Position numbers and translations under genes: made by a program
Notes under the pieces: model-generated
What the model was told of the DNA's origin: nothing
The model's database searches: none
The model's input: the letters and a program-made list of their open reading frames with translations, nothing else
Origin: Mytilinidion resinicola
Taxonomy: Eukaryota; Ascomycota; Dothideomycetes; Mytilinidiales; Mytilinidiaceae
Assembly: GCF_010093595.1 (NCBI RefSeq)
Contig: NW_022985437.1
Location: 397,380 to 461,379 of the forward strand
Length of the DNA: 64,000 nucleotides
Direction of reading: 5' to 3'
Shown here: piece by piece, positions 33,130 through 44,455 of the stretch
How positions within the stretch are numbered: the first letter of the stretch is position 1
Layout: the number at the start of each line of letters is the position of its first letter

Positions 33130-36100
33130 ATGCCAGAACACGAGCTCCGCCTCCTGGCCCTCGATGGAGGCGGCGTTCGAGGCCTTTCAACACTTCAGAT
33201 CTTGAAGCAGCTTATGGCAGTCGTTGATCCAGAATCGCCGCCAAAGCCGTGCGACTATTTCGACATGATCGGCGGCACCAGCACTGGCGGGTTCGTTGCA
33301 GTCCAGGCAGACATACCGGGCATCTGGCTAACTACTACAGTCTTCTCGCCATCATGCTTGGCCGGCTTCAGATGACGGTCGACGAGTGCATAGACGCATA
33401 TGTCTCGCTATCCGACCGCGTGTTTCAGAAGCGGAGACACCGGGTGACAATCAAAGGCAACATCCAGGGACGATTCGACTCGACTGAGCTAGAGCGCGCA
33501 ATCAAGGAGATTGTTGCGAGGAAAGGCCTGACAGAGGACGCGCTCTTGAAGGACGAAGTGGACGCAAAGTGCAAAGTGTAGGTAAAAGTCCAGTTTTGTG
33601 GGAGATTATAGTGCCGTTAATGAGTAGGCTGTAGGTTCGTTTGTGCAACAAGCGAGGAGACGGGCGACACGGTGCGGCTCACCAGCTACCGCTCGCCACG
33701 CGGGCGTGAACGACTGCTCCGCACGGCCAAGATATGGGAAGCAGGCCGAGCAACGTCAGCAGCCTCGTCCTTTTTTGATCCCATCACAATCGGCGACTTC
33801 AAGGAGGGCTTTGTCGACGGGGCTACAGGGGCGAACAACCCGGTGTATGAGGTGTGGAACGAGGCTCAAGACATATGGCCATCTGGCTCGCTTGAAGACA
33901 AGATTAAGTGTTTGGTGTCGATTGGGACGGGGGTTCCGTCACTTACGCCGTTTAAGGATGATCTAGTCGGTATTGGCCAGAGTCTTCTGGCGATTGCCAC
34001 GGAGACAGAAAAGACAGCAGAGCGATTCTCCCGCGACAAGTCAGGGCTCGACGACACGGGAAGGTACTATCGGTTCAACGTGTTGAGAGGACTGGAGGAC
34101 ATTGGATTGGAAGACTCAAAGCGGAAGAATGCGATTATCGCGGCTACAGATCGATACGTGGAGTCGCAGGTGGTGTTTAAGCAGATGAAAGCTTGTGCGG
34201 ACAACATGTCCGGAAGACAATGTTAGTGTTTTATTTGGCCTATCGACACGTAGTTTGCAGTGCAGTCTATAGCTAACTAGAAGTGTTTGAAGATGCAGGA
34301 AGCTACCGAACACCGTTTAGTCTGCAAGGCGTGCCTGTAGTGAACAAGTTTGTAGACCGGCCATTAGATATAGCCGAACTCGAGCAAGCCCTTCTCCCGC
34401 AGAGACAGTGCCGCCGCAAGAAAGTATTTGTGTTGCATGGTCTTAGCGGAATGGGCAAGACGCAGCTTGCTGTCGAATTCGCAAGGAGGCACCATCGGAA
34501 GTTCAGCTCGGTGTTCTGGCTCGATGGCAGAACGGAAGACAGCCTCAAACAGAGCATTGCGACTTGTGCAAGTAGGATTCCAGAAGGGCAGATTGCAGAG
34601 AGCAGCAGGGCGTGCTCGGCTACGGGTGATGGCGATATTGATGCCGTGGTTAGGGATGTAGAGGGCTGGCTGAGCCTGCCGGACAATACCGACTGGCTGA
34701 TGGTCTTTGATAACGTTGACCGAGACAGCGAAAGGCGCGATGCCGACCCCGACGCATACAATGTCACCCGGTATCTCTCCGGAGCAGACCACGGATCAGT
34801 GCTAGTTACAACTCGGCTCGCCAACTTGGAGCAGCTCGGTGGGTCGCGGAAGCTGGGTAAGCTTAGCAAGGACCAGGCGCAGGCTGTGTTCCGGCAACGG
34901 TATGGAGGCACTTGTGGTAAGGCAACCGAGCTGTAATATGATTTGTATTGCATGTGCACGACTCCCGTGCTGACCGTTCGGCCACAGACACAGTCAACAG
35001 CGAGGCGCTGTTGAAGCTCCTTCACGGCTTACCGTTGGCCATTGCACAAGCTGCCTCCTATCTGCGGCAGAGCGGAGTCGGTGTCAGGAAATACATCGAG
35101 CTCTACGAGCAGCAATGGAAAGGCCTTATGGAATCGCAAGACCAAACCGGCATGCCGCTTCACGATTACCCCGACCGTAGCGTTTGGACAACATGGACAA
35201 TTTCGTACCATGCGATCCGGGCTAAGAGCATAGCGGCGGCTAACCTGCTCCTGCTTTGGGCGAGTCTGGACAACAAAGACGTATGGTACGGTCTCCTTGG
35301 CGAAGCAAGCAAGCAATCCGCACACGTGGCTGATTATTTATCGGAGTGGCTCCCTAACGTAGCAAGCAATGAGGTTGAGTTTCTTGGGGCGGTTCAACTA
35401 TTGCGCAGCTACTCTCTGGTAGAGGACGTGCAAGATCTAGCGAGCTACACAACTCACCCGGTGGTGCACCGATGGGCGTTCCATATGCAGGACAAGGAGC
35501 AGCGGGTGGTGTTTACGCAACTAGCAGTGGTGGTAGTCGGGTGGGCAGTGCCGCACAGGTCAGAGAAGCAGCACGCGATGGTGCAACGTCGGCTCTTAGG
35601 CCATGCGCAGCGGTGCTTTCAATGGGTCGTAAGGTGAGCAGCAGGCGCCCAGCTAGATTAGGAGGGACTGACGCAAACAGAGCGGACATTTATGAGGATT
35701 ATGTAGTGCTGGGTGCAATTCACAGGCTGGGAATGCTGTACGCGGACCAGGGCAAGCTGGGCGAGGCAGAGAAGATGTGCGAGCGAGCGCTGCAAGGATA
35801 TGAGAAGGCACTCGGGGCAGAGCACACATCGACNNNNNNNNNNTACGCGGACCAGGGCAAGCTGGGCGAGGCAGAGAAGATGTGCGAGCGAGCGCTGCAA
35901 GGATATGAGAAGGCACTCGGGGCAGAGCACACATCGACACTCTCCACGGTTAACAACCTGGGCCTTCTCTACGCGGACCAGGGCAAGCTGGGCGAGGCAG
36001 AGAAGATGTACGAGCGAGCGCTGCAAGGATACGAGAAGGCGCTCGGGGCAGAGCACACATCGACACTCGACACGGTTAACAACCTGGGCAACCTCTACAA

Positions 36101-36509
36101 GAACCAGGGCAAGCTGGGCGAGGCAGAGAAGATGTACGAGCGAGCGCTGCAAGGATACGAGAAGGCACTCGGTCCAGAAAATGTTACCACTTATGTCCCA
36201 GCATTAAATACTGCCTATAATCTGGGCTCGCTACTCGCTACTGAACAAAAGGTAAACAGATCAAGAGCAATGTTTTCTAGGGCCCTCGTAGGTTACGAGA
36301 AAGTCTTTGGGCATACTCATAAAGAGTGCTGGGATGTGCGGGCGAAGCTTAGTGCTTTGAATTCTTCAAGGAGCAATATAAATCTCCCAATTAGTGTAGT
36401 AGATGATTGCACGGACACCACATCGCGAGGTTTTTCGCACTCTAACGCTGATGTAAACAAACCCACGTCGAAACGGCATAGACTATTTAAAAAACTTGGC
36501 TGGAAATAA
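33130..36509 (+). CDS. Patatin-NB-ARC-TPR NLR-like receptor
   Basis: Six exons (33130-33290, 33341-33577, 33635-34221, 34284-34916, 34988-35633, 35681-36509) join in frame to about 1030 residues. The patatin domain has LALDGGGVRGLS, the nucleophile elbow GGTSTGG and the catalytic VDGATGANNP, so lipase activity is plausible. The NB-ARC has VFVLHGLSGMGKTQLAVEFA (P-loop), WLMVFDNVD (Walker B) and GSVLVTTR. A winged-helix region and HPVVHRWAF follow, then at least four 42-residue TPR units. One join uses a GAAG acceptor (34283) and one a GTTCGT donor (33291). Such fungal receptors act in non-self recognition and regulated cell death. All key motifs are intact; only the 10-N gap is unresolved. Confidence 0.88.
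35739..36180 (+). repeat. Near-identical 126-bp TPR repeats with an assembly gap (35834-35843 N)
   Basis: Units begin at 35739, 35844, 35970 and 36096, exactly 126 nt apart except across the gap. Each encodes a 42-residue TPR (YADQGKLGEAEKM, ERALQGYEKALG). Units 2 and 3 differ by only a few bases. Unit 1 is cut after 95 nt, so the gap hides at least 31 nt, or 31 plus a multiple of 126. High identity marks recent unit turnover, as in hypervariable receptor repeats. Confidence 0.9.
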
Positions 36510-38375
36510 CTTAGTTAGAATAGAATAGATACCAACTTACCAGCTATATATTGCAAGCGATATGGTATATGTTCTCTCCGGTAGAGCTATGCTATTCGTG
36601 TAATATATTAGATCACCAAGGAGAGGTACTGGATAGAATTCAGGAGGACTGTAACAACAAAATTAAGATGAGCTACTTAATATATCCCTAGTAACAACCT
36701 AACGGGGTCTACAAAGGTAGGGTTATGTCGCTGCAGTTGTAATGCCGGATTCGGTAAATGTTGATGAATATAACTCGCCAAAGGCCCTAAGCATGCCTAA
36801 GGTGTGCCTAACTAGCAATGGTCTCATTTTGTTTCCCGCAGTGGACCCCGTTCCGAGCCTGGTTCTGGATCCTTCTCCTGAGATCCGATCTGGCCGTGGC
36901 TGGCGGCCGTGCACGGAACCTGTTGGCACCCACCACAGATCCCGTATCGTACTATATACCGCTAAGTAGCAACAACATGCACCCCAACTCTTTTCTTCAT
37001 CCACGCCGAGAAAAAAAAACGCCTCTTACACTTGTCAGTTCAAGCTGTGGTAGAGAAATACCTTCTTGTGCCGTGGCAAATCACGTGCCTAGGCTAATGG
37101 TACCTAACCGGATATATAGGGTGCCGAAGCTTTTGCCACATTGAAAGTTGGTTAGGGATAGCGTAGAATGCAATACAGCTAGCTTAACATTGAATGCCGC
37201 GCTAAAATCTCCTATCAAGACTTACTTAGGACCTTTTCGAACGGATAAATCCGGAATGCATACTCCTAAAGAGTAAATGTTTTTAAAACTTGAGGTTACC
37301 CTCTCTCATAATAGAGCTTTCAATTTCATGCTCTGAAGCTCTATATTTTGTAGTTAGTCGTGGTGCAGCATGGGTATAAAGGAAATGCAGTTTTAAGTGC
37401 TTTGAACGGAACGATCGACGGCATGCTCAAAAGTAGTGTAGTGTTTGGCTGCGTACTTGTTTCCTAGGCAGAAATGTCTAAAGAGTAGTAGTATTATACT
37501 AATTGTTACTCAATAGAATCGCGAGGGAGAGAGTTAAGATGCCGAGACAATGGATTCATTCCGGCACGGGGGGTTTTCCGCCACGCAGGGGGGACGTTAC
37601 TCCACAGGAATTTCCCATCTGGACTGCGAACTGCGGCAGTGGTAGTTCTTCCGGGTGCTAGCAATATTTGCACTCTTTTAACATTTAGAATAACTGATTA
37701 GTCACTTTTTAGATTCGGTTGATTCCATTGGTTTTTTGGCTGGCGTAGAATACTGCTGGCGCCTCCATGGTGGAGACGACATGTTACCAACCTCCTGTTG
37801 CTGGTCGCCGGCCGTGTAGTTGAAATCCATGAAATTTAAATTCAAACCCGACTACTAGACCTTTGAGCTAGGCGCTCCTTTGAGGGCATAGCTTTGACAA
37901 TAGCGTCGATAGCTTTTTGGATGTTATTAGGCGGCTTAGTGTGGATGTAGACCTCAGCGTCCGCAAGATAGGTGTAGCGTCGTGACGAGGACCGTTTGGT
38001 GCCTGGATGTTGAAAGCTGTTGGCGGGATCCATTTTCTCCTTCTCCTCGTTGAATATTCGTAAGTTCTCCTTGAGAAGCTTGTCCTTGCCTATAGTATGT
38101 ATTCTAAACCGGGAGATATATATGTTTTCCTATACGCGTTCAGTAATATCCGGCCTAGGCCGAATATTTAAAGAACGCCACACGTAGGTGTATCTAAGCT
38201 CGCTGAGGTAATCGGGCCTGGGACGCGCAGCTGAGCAGGCAGTAAATAGACAAGCCAGTGCCCGGCGCTGTATAAAAGCATGACTGCGCCTCGTGTTCCA
38301 ACCTCAGCTCCCGATCTGCCTCCATAACGAATAACGAGTCACGAACACGAACCGCAATCTCCGCTCTCCTCCACC
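36510..38375. other. Long intergenic stretch after the NLR
   Basis: AT-rich and without a supported gene. A minus-strand frame at 37842-38033 (63 residues, MDPANSFQHPGTKRSSSRRY) is too short and featureless to call. No LTR, terminal repeat or tRNA was seen. Confidence 0.45.
38271..38278 (+). promoter_or_regulatory. TATA box of the DUF7053 gene
   Basis: TATAAAAG lies 98 nt before the ATG at 38376; the leader between them is C-rich, as in many expressed fungal genes. Confidence 0.5.
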
Positions 38376-38969
38376 ATGTCGCGCTCCTCCCACACCCTCC
38401 ACGTCGCCGCCCTGATCCCCGCCAACATCTCGCCCTCCGACATCATCGCGACCCTCCACAACCACACAAACTGCCTAACGGTGCAGTCGCTGACGTGCGG
38501 CCACCAAGAAGTCCCCGCGCACGACGACGTGCAGAGCGACCCCTACTTCGCGCCGACGTCGTCCGCGCCGCCCGCGCCGCTCAAGAGCTACGAGGTCACC
38601 GAGGTCGTTACCATCGTGCCGGGCATCGGCGACTGGGGCAAGAAGACGATCAAGTTCTTCTCGCACTTCCAGGACACGGCGACGGGGCTGCGCACGCGGG
38701 CCGATGCCAGCATGGGCGTCGTGCTGCACGCCGAGTACCGCGTGCAGCCGGGCGGCGCGGACGGCGAGGTCGACGGGGAGGGCGAGGGGATTGGATACGC
38801 CGAGTGGGTGCTTGCGGAGGAGGTGACGGTGGAGTGCTCGTGGTGGCTGATGCCGCTCGTCAAGGGGAATGTGTACAAGGCGCATCGGGATATGGTGAGG
38901 AAGCTGGTGGAGCAGGTGATTGCGGAGAAGAATGCGCAGAGGATTGCGATGGGGACGGGGGCATATTAG
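38376..38969 (+). CDS. DUF7053 domain protein
   Basis: A single exon of 197 residues, about full length for the family. It opens SHTLHVAALIPANISPSDIIATLHNH, and has YEVTEVVTIVPGIGDWGKKTIKF, RVQPGG and a C-terminal WWLMPLVKGNVYKAHRDMV amphipathic helix, the pattern of fungal DUF7053 proteins. The fold is probably SRPBCC-like, a small-ligand or lipid pocket; that is inference. The coding region is markedly GC-rich with G or C in most third positions, unlike its neighbours, which suggests high expression. No damage is seen. Confidence 0.75.
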   Translation: MSRSSHTLHVAALIPANISPSDIIATLHNHTNCLTVQSLTCGHQEVPAHDDVQSDPYFAPTSSAPPAPLKSYEVTEVVTIVPGIGDWGKKTIKFFSHFQDTATGLRTRADASMGVVLHAEYRVQPGGADGEVDGEGEGIGYAEWVLAEEVTVECSWWLMPLVKGNVYKAHRDMVRKLVEQVIAEKNAQRIAMGTGAY

Positions 38970-40184
38970 AGGTGGGGATATGGATGTGTGGGTTGGAGTT
39001 TGGAGTTTTGGGGAAGAGCGCGATTTTAAGTGGGATATCCATTATACGTGGAGGGAGCGAGGTAATTCATAATATCAACACCGCCTAGGAATCAGTTTGG
39101 AGCGTGTAGATGCGGCTTCACGTATTGGGAAGATCGAAGAAGACATCTTCGTGGGTTACCCGTTTTATGCGTGGACAAGGCGTATCCAGCCCCAAATCAC
39201 ATGCCAAACTAAGATTTGAGGATGATTATGCCCAAGAAAGGATCCCTATGCATAAAAGGCATGCGACTTGCTAGTGTGCATGATTCAATGTTACCTAGTT
39301 TCATAGTAATCGTATTGTTGCGCTAAGCCTCGGCCAGGTAATGCTGCAACGCAAGGAGCTCGGAACTGGGAATGAACCCGAAAAAAGATGAAGCTATGCC
39401 GGCTCCTCGCGGGACATCGTTCCCATGAATAAGTCGCTGTATGAACTCTCTATCGAAGGAACAAACCTTGGTAGAGTCAAGAGCACCTAGGTATTCCTTC
39501 CGGTCTCCATGAGAAGTCATTCATATCATGAGGCAGGTGTTGCCGGTACGCGGGTACGGAACAGTGAAGGAGAAGCTAGGGTCGCTGGACGACCCCTTAC
39601 ACTGCCACCACATGGATATCAGCCCCCAGAATTGCTCAAATCAGACTAAATAAAGAACCCTAGTAAGGCTGAGTTGCCCGCCTTGATCGAAAAAGACAAT
39701 GGTGTTCCGGCTAGCACCCATCGCTGGATCCCAGATGATGATCATTCTAACACCAGGGGTCACAGCCCGGATCGAATAAGAGCGCTTGCAGAGCGCCCGG
39801 TCCTTCAGAACTCTTACAAAGGTAGCCCGAACAGGCGCTTGGGGCCTATTTAGTTCCTCTCGTAGTCATTGTTTGCTGTGCCCCCAACAGAAATGGCTCC
39901 TAATTGTCTCAGCTTCAGCCCCGGGACAGTGAGCCGTCAGTCCACTCCCAAATCTCCGTCACGCGTATAAAGACGCGCCTTGACCCTTCGTGGGGTTCTC
40001 TCACGTTTTCCCAGCCTTACGGTGCTTCCAATCCATTGTTCATTGCATTGAGAATCAGTGTCGTTTGCGGTCACTCCATCCTTTATCCATTCCATCAATT
40101 CCGGAGTGATTTACGATTTACTTCAGCTCGGTCTCCTCTACATAACACTCTTCATCTCTCTCAGCTCCCTCGCCCACCTTCAAA
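38970..40184. other. Intergenic between DUF7053 and PLAC8 genes
   Basis: No supported gene. Short frames on both strands carry no motif. The last 150 nt are a pyrimidine-rich leader of the PLAC8 gene. Confidence 0.5.
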
Positions 40185-40843
40185 ATGGCACAAAAAAGAG
40201 ATTGGGAGCACAGCGGGGCTAGCTGCTTCACGCCTTTCACAACCTGTACGTGTGATCACATCCGCTCTGAGTCTGAAAATATGAAACCATGGAGCTAATC
40301 GTGTTCCATCCAGGCCTCCTTTCGAACTGCTGTCCTTGCATCACCTACGGACGTACCTATCACCGCCTCACAAAAGGAAAAGAATTGGAGGGCTACTCCT
40401 GCTGCAACCTACCTGTAAGGCCTCCATATTTCACACTCTTCCATTCCTCCGTTACCGCAATCCAACCCTTCTCAACCCTATCATCGTCATCATGTCCTCA
40501 TTCTCGAGGCCTTACTCACACTCCCCAGTGCGTCGGCTTCTGCCTACTGACCGGCTTCGGATTAAGCTGGATCATGTCTATGCTCCAGCGTGGCGAGGTC
40601 CGGGCCGGCTACCAGCTAAAAGGCAACGCCTGCACCGACTGCCTCTGTTCTTGCTGCTGCATGCCCTGCGATCTGACCCAGCAGGACAAGGAAGTCCAAT
40701 TCCGAGAGCGCGAGAAGGCCGAAAAGGCCCACCTCATCGTCAACGAGCAGCCCAACAAGGAGGCCAACATGGGATACCAGCCACAGCCACAATACCAGCC
40801 ACAGCAGGCCTACCAGCCACATGGGCAGCAACAGCCGTCATAA
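40185..40843 (+). CDS. PLAC8-family cysteine-rich membrane protein
   Basis: Exons 40185-40245, 40314-40414 and 40529-40843 (introns 68 and 114 nt) give 158 residues. The PLAC8 pattern is complete: CFTPFTTC, CCPCITYGRTYHRL, CCNLPCVGFCLLTG, a hydrophobic helix, then LKGNACTDCLCSCCCMPCDLTQQDKEV. The C-terminus is a Gln/Pro/Tyr-rich tail of YQPQ and YQPHGQ repeats. Fungal relatives sit in the plasma membrane and are linked to metal or cell-size control; the exact role here is unknown. The gene looks intact. Confidence 0.82.
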
Positions 40844-41387
40844 TACCCACCACAATACCAGCAGCAGCCGCATCAGCATTGAGTGATGCTAGACGTGACG
40901 TAGGAACGAAGAAATGGGGATGTATGGACTGTTGATTTGGGACACTGGGAGGGGAAGGATTTGAATGCGTCCAGGGCGAATACCAGACCGGCTATGTTTT
41001 TTTCTTCTGTACGAGCAGCCGAGTCAATTGGAAGATTTCTATAACGATCACGAAGAGCACGTTCTCTTCATGGTAATTCATGTGACGTTTCAGCACGCTG
41101 ACGTAGTAGCGCTGACCTGAAACGAACATCAAACAGGTACCTCAACCGACTTTCTACAATAGTCCTTACGCACTAATCTCCAGATCGCGTATGCACTCTC
41201 TTCATTGCAATCGTGGTTTATTGATTCATCAAGTATTTTGTTCGCTTCTCAATACTCGCTTTTCAATACTCGCTTTCCCATGCCCACCCACCTCAACCTA
41301 ACAGCGCAAACCCTGTCATCACTTCAACACCTATACCCTGTCATCACTTCAACACCTATACCCTCCATCACTCCCCTTCCTCTCCTC
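40844..41387. other. Intergenic with a 25-bp direct repeat at 41311-41360
   Basis: CCCTGTCATCACTTCAACAC followed by CTATA occurs twice in tandem (41311-41335 and 41336-41360), and TCAATACTCGCTTT is duplicated just upstream (41250-41280). It is C-rich with no gene. Confidence 0.5.
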
Positions 41388-41741
41388 TCACACCCCCGTA
41401 TCCCCCACACAAACCCCGGAACAATCTGCACACTCATCATCCAGAATATTAACACATTCATACCCCTTTGGACAGCCCAGCCCCCAATACCCTCCGCACC
41501 TTCTGTGATGCCTTGGGTGAGGTAGTCGTTGTAGCAGGATAGGGCGGCGGCGTTTTTGCACTTGCACTCCTATTTGCTGATTGTTAGCGTAGGTTTTCTT
41601 TGGAGGAGTCTGTTGACGTACAGCGATGAGCTCGAGAGGGCAGATTGGCGGTTCGCAGTAGCAGAGGGCATTTTCATACACGGGAGTGGCAATGCCTAGG
41701 CCCAGAGCCAGGAAAGCGGCGAAGGTGAAGGGATGCTTCAT
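41388..41741 (-). pseudogene. Small Cys-rich secreted protein with a probable frameshift
   Basis: Exon 1 (41622-41741) encodes a signal peptide (MKHPFTFAAFLALGLGIATP) and CYCEPPICPLELIA. A 52-nt intron (41570-41621, GTACGT..AATAG) leads to ECKCKNAAALSCYNDY, the expected continuation of CxC..N..A..C small secreted proteins. About 25 codons later the frame must shift by one base (near 41495) to read CGGYWGLGCPKGYECVN..CADCSGVCV, which is clearly the family's C-terminal end. The unspliced frame also reaches that end, so intron retention would give a full-length product lacking the middle motif. Effector-like or carbohydrate-binding roles are possible. Frameshift or base error cannot be separated. 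Confidence 0.5.
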
Positions 41742-42194
41742 GTTTTCGGATGGGATGGATGAATAGACTAGGTATTAAAGAGTCCCAGGTGCTTCTGAGG
41801 TGAGGTTTTGTCAACCAACATCATAGGAAAGCAGCTCACTGTTCAACTACACCTGCATCTTCCAACAAACGCAGCCAAGCAGCCAAGAGCTCCTGTGCAA
41901 AGGAAGGAGTCAACTTCCACGAATCAACATCTGTATCTCTTGTGAGACAGTGGAAAGTACGCAAGACCAAGGAATCAATGATCATGCTAGCCTCTTACGC
42001 TGAAACCTCGCCATCGTAATCGTTTCATGAAGTTTTTTTGTCATCCGTGAGCACTAAGGAATGCGATAAATGGTCTGCAAATAGAATAAACAAGCTTTTG
42101 CTGCACCGGTACCATGCAAGGGAAATTCGAACCTTACAGATTTGTGCGTGTTTGATATTCCCGGATACAAGTGCCGGAAAATCCGGGGGCGCGA

Positions 42195-42225
<31 letters not shown>

Positions 42226-42948
42226 TTGACTCTTTCATGGAGAGCATGGTGCTGTACAGTCTGGGAGGATTCCTGATGATAAGATACATGACGATACTTC
42301 CATGAGAGATGTGATAGGGAGATGAAGGGTTGAATCTTGGAGGAAATTTCTCAACGGAATCACAGGCCAATCGGAAGTAATATCACCAAGGGCGATGCTT
42401 CCGGTTAATGTATGGACAGAGCGCTACAGAGAAATACTCAGCTACGAGCAATACATATCCGGTAAAAAGCCATCGACCTGAGGCTCCTCACATTTTGACA
42501 CGAGTAGACCTGGCATGGTCACCGGTCTACCAATATACTTGACATGGTGGCTACACCCGTCCAAAGCTGATGTTTCGTCGTTCAGTATTCTACCTAGATC
42601 GTCTTGTAGCTAATGAGAGGAGACTCTGTCTTCACATGCCGGGTAAATTAAAGCTCTGTGATGAAACTTGTGAGTGTGGAATGGGGCCATTGGGCACCGC
42701 TAAGAAATACCGCAATTTTCTTGCTCGAGCGGGGACACTAACAGTCAAAATAATAAGAGAACGACTGCTATAACTTTAGCCGTATGATCAAGCCTCGCAG
42801 TCTAGTATTTCGCTATTCAAGACGATGGGTGTACATGGGTGGGTTTGCTCATTGGTGACGCAGAGCAGTTGGTGAAGTTGACTTAGCAGGCGTAGAGGGT
42901 CGGTCAAGCTTGATCAAGCTTATCGGTCCTATATTCGCAATCAACGCA
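41742..42948. other. Intergenic containing a 28-G tract
   Basis: No gene is supported. A homopolymer run of G lies at 42198-42225 (listed separately). Two short plus frames flank it without features. Confidence 0.45.
42198..42225 (+). repeat. Poly-G homopolymer, 28 nt
   Basis: An uninterrupted run of 28 G (C on the minus strand). Such runs are rare in fungal genomes and can form G-quadruplexes. It may also mark a scaffolding or sequencing problem. Confidence 0.85.
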
Positions 42949-44455
42949 CTAGTAGTTCTTGATCGGATTATTCAATACCAAGATAGCCCTCTTAAGGTCT
43001 TGCTCTGTACAAGGCATCTCTCTTCGAAGATCCTGGGAGACGACTAGCTTTCGTTTCTTCTTGTCATGACAGTCCCATTCCAATGTACGCCACTGAACCT
43101 TGTGCAGGTTGAAGTGCGGTACCGCTGACACATCCAGACGGCTCTCAAATAGGATAAGTGAGTCGACGACTTCAGAAAAGGACCTAGAAGGCGTTAATCA
43201 GAGACTTGAAGCTGAATTAAGGTAAACAGCAGACCTTTCGATAGTATTTTGTAAACATGAATGTAAAAACCCTGTCGAAATGAAGGGCGCATCGTGGGCT
43301 ATGATGTACATAAAGAGAAGCAATTTGTACTTCGCCGTAAGCTTGCCCGACTTCTTCAAAAGCGGAGTTTCACCACTCGATAACTGTTCAACGAGTTCGT
43401 CAAACTGATCTACGTCCATGCGGATGACATGCTGATAATTAATCGGCAGTCTTTGATCGATAGATTGGGCCCTAAGAGTTTCAATCGCTTCATTGAGTTC
43501 TTTCGGGGTGCGACTGATTTGAAAGCCGGTGCGACGGAATTCCTGTTGGTCTTTGTGACTTAGGATATCCTCGAAGTATGCGCGATGCGGGTCTTCTTCT
43601 TCTGGAATTGCTGGCATAATGCCGATAGAAGTCGAGCGGGTGGGATCCAATGACTGCGAAGACGCTCGTGCGGATGGCGGGTGCGATTCGGGGCGGATTG
43701 GTAGACTTGGCTCAGGACGAAGAGCTTTGGGTTCTGATTGAGCCTGCGCAGGGTTCACAGGCGTTACCTGGATAGCGGGCTGTTGGCACCTGACGGCCGC
43801 ATGCGTAGCGCTTTCCAACGTGATCTCTGATTGATCGCTTTGCTGTAGGGTAGGAGTGTAGTTTCCGAAATTCAGCGCCGCCGTTGCTATGAGACGTTCT
43901 ACAGGTCCGGTGGTCATTTTCTCCTCTTCGTAGCCCTCGTGCTTTCACTCTGGACCTCCTGATGTCTTCTTGTTTGTTCATTCTGCAAAGCTCCACACAG
44001 CTGTGGATTCCCAGACGCCTCGACTGGAGGAAGGATCGATGAGGCTAGGGAATAGCGCATGATCGAATACCACGAATAATATATGCTTGTTCTTTGGTAC
44101 TTGTTTGAACTACTGGGGCGATCGCGTTGGAAAAGGTTGTGGAGACGTTGGTGATGAAGTCTTTGCTGGACTGGAGTTGAGCATGTTCGTCACGTCCGGC
44201 GGCTTCGCCATAGGCGCGCCATAATGCGATGTGCGTGACGTAACAAGCGGAGTCTTCTTGGTAATGAGCGCGCAACCTATAAAATAATAAATAAACGCCC
44301 GGTTGCATAGTCAAGGTCCCAAAAATACTTACCTACGAGTTGACCCTAGTCTGTGACAACCCAATTGAACTCTCCAGAGCATTTACTCTGGCTAGAGTCT
44401 GCTCTAGGGTGCGCTTGAGGTCGCGAATTTCTGCAATCACACCTGGTTGCGCCAT
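42949..44455 (-). pseudogene. RFX-type DNA-binding domain joined to an unknown C-terminal domain, frameshifted
   Basis: ATG 44455-44453 opens a coiled coil (AEIRDLKRTLEQTLARVNALE). A 60-nt intron (44277-44336) leads to LRAHYQEDSACYVTHIALWRAYGEAA and FITNVSTTFSNAI, then IIRGIRSCAIP, the winged-helix signature of RFX-like proteins (as in RSC9 relatives). One base is missing near 44056; the reading resumes as a Pro/Gln/Ser-rich linker and a 200-residue region I do not recognise (VIRMDVDQFDELVEQL, KLTAKYKLLLFMYIIAHD), which continues over a 51-nt intron (43184-43234) to TAG 42949. It loosely resembles the helical head of Harbinger-type proteins but no DDE residues follow. Probably a broken nuclear regulator. 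Confidence 0.5.

Noticed and set aside
32774..33193. 139-codon minus frame overlapping the NLR start
   Set aside because: Shadow of the patatin exon and leader.
37790..37860. Possible tRNA-like GTTGAAATCC pattern
   Set aside because: No acceptor stem or D-arm could be paired.
38475..38885. Long minus frames inside the DUF7053 gene
   Set aside because: Mirror of a GC-rich coding strand; the plus frame carries the family pattern.
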